Below, in pieces: positions 60,310 to 64,000 of a stretch of 64,000 nucleotides of DNA. How positions within the stretch are numbered: the stretch's first letter is position 1; each line of letters begins with the position of its first letter. The notes beneath the pieces were generated by a model. That model ran no database searches. It was given only the letters and a program-made list of their open reading frames with translations, and was not told where the DNA came from. This DNA is from Palsa-504 sp963742795 (GTDB taxonomy: Bacteria > Actinomycetota > Actinomycetes > Streptosporangiales > Streptosporangiaceae): NCBI GenBank assembly GCA_963742795.1, contig CAVUNL010000032.1, positions 310,001 to 374,000 of the forward strand. The letters are read 5' to 3'. The translations under genes and the position numbers were made by a program.

Positions 60310-60885
60310 TCACCACCCCCAGCGGCGGCCGTCGTAACAGGCCAGGTAGTCCGCGCGGATGTTGTCGGGTATCCGGCGGCGATGGTGTCCAGCGCCGCGC
60401 CGACGATCACGCGCGGGTCCATCTTGCGGTATTGGTCGAGGTCGGGGTCGAGCTCCCACGACGCCAGCGGCTCGCCGAGCTGGATCGGAACCGCGGCTCC
60501 GCCGGTGCCCACGATCGCGCTGGCGATCCGCTCCGGATGTGCGGCCGCCGCGAACAAGGCGGCCGCGGTTCCGACGTCCGGCGCGACGATGTGCGGCGCG
60601 CCCAGATCCGCCTCGGCAATGGGCCGGGCCAGGAAGTCGCCCATCGCCCGCGGGTGACAGGAGGTCCTCCCGCCGCTCGGAGGAGCCGAAGCCGGGCAGG
60701 TCAACGGCGAACAGGCGGGCGTGCTCGGCAAGCGAGGCCCAGATCGGCGCGAACGCGTAGACGCTCTCCGGCCACGGACTGGTCAGGACGACCGCCGGCT
60801 TTTGCGGGCTACCGCTGTCGGCGTACCGGATCCGGACTCCGTCGATCATCCGGAAGCGGACATGCGGGGTCGTTGTCGTTGTCAT
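60310..60885 (-). pseudogene. alpha/beta hydrolase, frameshifted and shortened
   Basis: Starts at ATG 60885 after CTGGAGGATC. Reads HVRFRMIDGVRIRYADSG, VVLTSPWPESVYAFAPIW, LFAVDLPGFGSSERREDLL, then a shift near 60655 to MGDFLARPIAEADLGAPHIV, APDVGTAAALFAAAAHPERI, then back near 60370 to NIRADYLACYDGRRWGW, stop. The Ser nucleophile elbow looks replaced by APDVGTA. The C-terminal lid and His are missing. Not a working hydrolase. Confidence 0.72.
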
Positions 60886-61004
60886 GCGGCGATCCTCCAG
60901 ATTCGGTCCGTCCTTCGAGCCCGCGAACGCCCCTGCCCAAGTCCCTGGTCATCCGCCCCGCCGGCGGTGCCGCCAAAACGCTGTGCGCTGGATCTGCTTC
61001 TCTG

Positions 61005-61859
61005 TCATAGGGTTCCGATGCGGTCGCCGAGGTCGAGTTCGAGCGGGCCGCGGGTCTGCAGGCCCTGCGCGAACAGGGCGGCCGTGCGGGCCTGGGCCGT
61101 GTCCGAGACGACCAGCTGGTGGAACCGGCGGGCGTCGGCGCGGATCGCGTCCGCGCCGGGCAGGGTCAGCTCGTTGAGCACCCGCTTGGCCGATCGCACC
61201 GCGTCGGCGGGGAACGACGCGATGCGCCGCGCGAGCCGGGCCACGAACGCGTCCAGGTCAGCGTCGGGCAGGGCCCGGTTGATCCAGCCGTACCGTTCGG
61301 CCAGCTCGGCGCCGAAGTCGTCCGCGCCGAGGATCGCCTCCATGGCCCGGCCCCGTCCCAGCAGCCGGGCCAGGTGCTGCACGCCGCCCGCGCCCGGGGT
61401 CGTGCCGGCGCCGACCTCGATCTGTCCCAGGATGGCGTTCTCCCGCGCGGCGAACCGCATGTCGCACGCCAGCGCCAGTTCGCTGCCCGCCCCGCGGGCC
61501 CGGCCGCGGATCTTCGCGATCGACACGACCGGCAGCTCGCTGAGCTTGTGCCACAACATGCCCAGCGACGCATCATCCGGCCCGCCCGCCTTGGCCGCCT
61601 CGGCGGTGTACTCCCCAACCTTGGTCAGGTCGACGTGCGGGACGAAGTAGTCGGGGTCGGCGCTTTCCAGCACCACGACCCTGGTCTCCTGGCCGGATTC
61701 CAGCGCGCCGAGCAGCCTGACCAGGTCGCGCACCAGCTCCGGCCCGATCAGGTTCATCGGCGGCGCGTCAATCACCACGCTCAGCACGCCCTCGTCGGTC
61801 TTGGTGACGCGCAGCGTGCGGTACGGCTGGACCGTAGCCGCCGGTTCGTCGGCATTCAT
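61005..61859 (-). CDS. enoyl-CoA hydratase/isomerase family protein
   Basis: A 284-residue crotonase-fold protein: VIDAPPMNLIGPELVRDL, PVVSIAKIRGRARGAGSELA (oxyanion hole region), LACDMRFAARENAILGQIEV, GAGTTPGAGGVQHLARLLGR and ARRIASFPADAVRSAKRVLN. The region expected to hold catalytic Glu residues has GQIEVGAGTTPG, so it is likely a hydratase or isomerase with an unknown CoA substrate. The start ATG 61859 lies 3 bases after the stop of an esterase remnant. Confidence 0.87.
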   Translation of the reverse strand: MNADEPAATVQPYRTLRVTKTDEGVLSVVIDAPPMNLIGPELVRDLVRLLGALESGQETRVVVLESADPDYFVPHVDLTKVGEYTAEAAKAGGPDDASLGMLWHKLSELPVVSIAKIRGRARGAGSELALACDMRFAARENAILGQIEVGAGTTPGAGGVQHLARLLGRGRAMEAILGADDFGAELAERYGWINRALPDADLDAFVARLARRIASFPADAVRSAKRVLNELTLPGADAIRADARRFHQLVVSDTAQARTAALFAQGLQTRGPLELDLGDRIGTL

Positions 61860-61862
61860 CGG

Positions 61863-62597
61863 TTACCCGGCGGCCCAGAACGCGCAGTGGTGCCGGGCGG
61901 CGAAGTCGGTTTCGAGTTGTGGTTGCGGCGGGATGAGCGACAGCATCTTCGCGCTGTTCGCGCTGAAGGCGGGCCAGGGCACGGCCGCGGTCGCGGGGTT
62001 GCCGGTGGCGGCGAAGTGCGCCCAGGCCGCTTGCATGCTGGCCGCGAGCGCCTGCTGGGCGGGGTTGAGCGGGGTGGGGAAGTGCGCGTTGGGCAGGTCG
62101 AACAGGTACTGGAGCTCGGACTCGTGCGTCGCCACGGGCGGTGGGAGGAGCGGCCCTGTGAAGATCGGCGGCGCGGTGTCGTCGTTGAACTCGTAGGCGT
62201 AGGCCGGCACCCGCTGCGAGGTCTCCTGGTCGATCTGCAGCGCCGGGCAGGCGAAGCTGGCGTCCCCGACCAGCGTGCTGAAGGCCACCCACGGGAAGGG
62301 GTAGGCCGTGAGCGGGTATTGGGCGGCGATCTCGGCGGCTCGCGCGGCGGACACGCCCAGCGCCACGGCGATATCGGTTTGGTAGTTGTCGGGGGTCACC
62401 GGCTGATGGGCTATGGGCACGTCGGTGCCCTGGCTGACGGTCAGGCCGATGCTGACGAAGATCCGCTCCTCGTCGTGGTTGGTGCCGTTGAGGACCGGCA
62501 CCCGGGCGAACCGCCCGGCGGCCAGCGCGGTCCCGATCGGCTCGGTGAGGACCTTGCCGTCGACGACGCCGGGGATGACGACGTAGTTGGGGTTCAC
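61863..62597 (-). pseudogene. carboxylesterase type B, C-terminal half only
   Basis: A 244-residue frame matching the second half of type B carboxylesterases: NYVVIPGVVDGKVLTEPIGT, RVPVLNGTNHDEERIF, the acidic NHDEE segment, PAYAYEFNDDTAPPIF, MQAAWAHFAATGNPA and the end. The first half with the GESAGG nucleophile is absent and the 5' neighbour is unrelated. It begins at GTG 62597 without a ribosome site. Most likely a remnant. Confidence 0.75.
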
Positions 62598-62807
62598 CAG
62601 GGCGGAGACGGGCCCGCTCTGGCGCGCTGGTGACGGCCGGATAACCAGGGTGGCCGCGCGCGGTGATCACCGGAAACCGTAGCCAGGGCAGCTAGCCGAG
62701 CGGCCCGGATGGGGCGGCCCGCGCGGGCCGTCACTTCGGTCGGGGCTGTCAGCGTGCTCCGGGGAGCGGCTCGAGAACCCGGGGAGGTCCTGCGGGGCGG
62801 GCAGATG

Positions 62808-63308
62808 TCATGGCTGCCGTGGCTTGGGGTGCGCTGCGTAGCGGTCCTGGAATGGCCTGCTGGCGGCCGGGCCGGCGGTGAAGACGAAGTCCGGCCCGTC
62901 GACGCGCCGCCCGGTTGCGCGGTCGACGAGGACCGGTTCGGCCTCGGCCCCGGTCTGGGCGTCCACCAGGACCATGCTGCGCTCACCGGGGGCCAGGCCC
63001 GCGTTGCCCCATGCGGCCAGGACGACGAGTACGGGCCGGAGGGAACGGCCGAGTTCTGTCAGCAGGTACTCATAGCGGGCCGGGTTGGCCTGATACTGGC
63101 GCCGTTCGAGCAGGCCGGCGCCGACCATGCGCTTCAGCCGGCTGGTCAGCAGGCTGGAGGAGATGCCGAGGTTCTCCTGGAACTGGTCGAAGCGCGAGTA
63201 GCCGTCGAAGGCGTCGTGCAGGATGAGCAGAGTCCACCACTCGCCGACGAGGCCGAGCGTCGCCGACAGCGGGCATTCCCGGTCCTCGAGCCTGATCTTC
63301 TGGGCCAC
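62808..63308 (-). CDS. HxlR family transcriptional regulator
   Basis: A 166-residue winged-helix protein. The hallmark start CPLSATLGLVGEWWTLLIL is followed by HDAFDGYSRFDQFQENLGIS and SSLLTSRLKRMVGAGLLERR (recognition helix), then a C-terminal domain with beta strands. GTG 63308 has GGAGGGG eight bases upstream; the longer frame to 63407 crosses the operator. It is divergent from a SnoaL gene and followed within ~90 bases by an inverted repeat. Confidence 0.88.
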   Translation of the reverse strand: MAQKIRLEDRECPLSATLGLVGEWWTLLILHDAFDGYSRFDQFQENLGISSSLLTSRLKRMVGAGLLERRQYQANPARYEYLLTELGRSLRPVLVVLAAWGNAGLAPGERSMVLVDAQTGAEAEPVLVDRATGRRVDGPDFVFTAGPAASRPFQDRYAAHPKPRQP

Positions 63309-63329
63309 GCGCGGCACCCCTCCACCCTG

Positions 63330-63368
63330 ACTGCTATATTCGAAGCTACTCACTTTTATTTTAGCAGT
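63330..63368. promoter_or_regulatory. inverted repeat in the HxlR/SnoaL promoter
   Basis: ACTGCTA (63330-63336) and TAGCAGT (63362-63368) flank AT-rich DNA (TATTCGAAGC, CTTTTATTTT). Centred between divergent starts, it is the likely HxlR operator. Confidence 0.5.
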
Positions 63369-63398
63369 TAATCGGGGCTGGAGGCCGGAGGGGTTGTC

Positions 63399-63779
63399 AT
63401 GAGCCAAGCCGCTGCGAGCGCGACAGGGTCGCTGCCGCCGGTCATCTCCGAGTACCTAGCCGCGTCGGACCGCGGCGACGCCGAGGCCCTTGTCCGATGC
63501 TTCGCCGAGGACGCAGTGGTCGTGGACGAGGGCCGGGAATGGCGGGGCATGGCCGCGATCCGGCGATGGCGCGCCACCGTCGCCACGGCCTACCAGTACA
63601 CCGTTCAGGTCACGGGAGCGAAGGCGCTGGGCGAGGCGGATGGCGCCGAACGTCACGACGTGCACATCCATCTGGAAGGCAACTTCCCCGGGGGCGAGGT
63701 TGACCTGACGGATCGGTTCGCGCTTCGTGCCGGGCGGATCGCCAGGCTGGAGATCGTGCCCGCCGAGGCGGCACGGTGA
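63399..63779 (+). CDS. SnoaL-like (NTF2 fold) protein
   Basis: A 126-residue protein: VISEYLAASDRGDAEALVRC, FAEDAVVVDEGREWRGMAAI and WRATVATAYQYTVQVTGAKA, typical of the SnoaL-like fold. Its stop overlaps the next start (GTGA), forming a divergent SnoaL-LLM unit opposite HxlR. Confidence 0.84.
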   Translation: MSQAAASATGSLPPVISEYLAASDRGDAEALVRCFAEDAVVVDEGREWRGMAAIRRWRATVATAYQYTVQVTGAKALGEADGAERHDVHIHLEGNFPGGEVDLTDRFALRAGRIARLEIVPAEAAR

Positions 63780-64000
63780 GCCCGGCGGACCCGGGTCTGC
63801 GGCTGGGACGGATCGGGGCCTGGCTCAACCCCGGGTACGGCGACGACGCCCGGACAGGCCTCGCGATCCAGGCCGAGTCGCTCGGGTTTCCCACGGCGTG
63901 GCTCGGGTTCGGGCGCGCGCCGGTCAGTGATCTCGCCCTGGCGGAGCGCATCCTGGACGCCACGTCCACGATCACGGTGGCCACCGCGATCGTCAACATG
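63776..64000 (+). CDS. LLM class oxidoreductase (probably F420-dependent), partial
   Basis: The first 75 residues of a luciferase-like TIM-barrel enzyme: LRLGRIGAWLNPGYGDDART, GLAIQAESLGFPTAWLG and ATSTITVATAIVNM. GTG 63776 overlaps the SnoaL stop by four bases. The window ends inside it. F420 or FMN would be the hydride donor; F420 is usual in actinomycetes. Confidence 0.8.
   Translation, partial: MSPADPGLRLGRIGAWLNPGYGDDARTGLAIQAESLGFPTAWLGFGRAPVSDLALAERILDATSTITVATAIVNM

Noticed and set aside
58676..60337. 553-codon plus-strand frame over the second MFS gene
   Set aside because: Gly/Gln/Arg-rich shadow of the minus-strand exporter.
1..64000. CRISPR array
   Set aside because: No regularly spaced repeat-spacer pattern was seen anywhere.

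Overview
The window is high-GC DNA with frequent GTG starts and strong purine-rich ribosome binding sites. It carries ANTAR, DUF1707, HxlR, MmyB-like, TIGR03086 and F420-type (LLM) families and LuxR regulators with AAA-type ATPase domains. Together these point to a filamentous soil actinomycete (Actinomycetota; a Streptosporangiales or Treboniaceae-like origin is a guess only). No ribosomal, replication or central-metabolism operon is present. This looks like an accessory, rearranged part of a large chromosome.

Layout. 0-6.6 kb: GAF-ANTAR regulator, fatty-acid desaturase, secreted NlpC/P60 hydrolase, histidine phosphatase, DUF1707 protein and SPFH protein. 6.8-12 kb: a MITE-like repeat, a DHA2 drug exporter coupled to a large DUF4062-STAND ATPase, and a second histidine phosphatase. 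12-20.2 kb: a frameshifted MalT-type LuxR regulator, VOC proteins, a TRIC/UPF0126 channel and a beta-carbonic anhydrase (with a second MITE copy between their diverging genes), and a MarR/VOC pair. 20.2-27.6 kb: gene debris, a duplicated-domain unknown protein, IS630 and ISAs1 elements, and redox and VOC enzymes. 27.6-34.4 kb: a group II intron whose reverse transcriptase is split by a 4.15-kb element with two large tyrosine recombinases and one small gene (Tn554-like organisation). 34.6-42.7 kb: cupin, IS982, a second beta-carbonic anhydrase, many truncated genes, a decayed vanH/murF glycopeptide-resistance-like locus, a Phd/RelE toxin-antitoxin pair and a second ruined LuxR regulator. 42.7-48 kb: ABC-F ATPase, small enzymes, TetR/SnoaL and YciI. 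48.2-49.9 kb: a tRNA-Tyr 3' fragment beside an integrase C-terminus, scar of an integrated element. 50-54 kb: a NarL-type two-component system divergent from an ABC exporter plus a tiny zinc-ribbon protein. 54.8-64 kb: sugar kinase, membrane pseudogene, TIGR03086 protein, DHA2 exporter, enoyl-CoA hydratase, esterase remnant, and an HxlR/SnoaL/LLM group cut by the window end.

Common themes. Exporters sit beside regulators (MFS next to STAND; two-component system next to ABC; MFS next to a DinB-like protein), and stand-alone stress or detoxification enzymes are numerous (VOC, PPOX, SnoaL, YciI). The middle third is a graveyard in which insertion sequences, an intron and a recombinase element have nested in each other while surrounding genes were cut and frameshifted. 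At least a dozen single-base frameshifts, several in G/C runs, may reflect real decay, sequencing error, or both.
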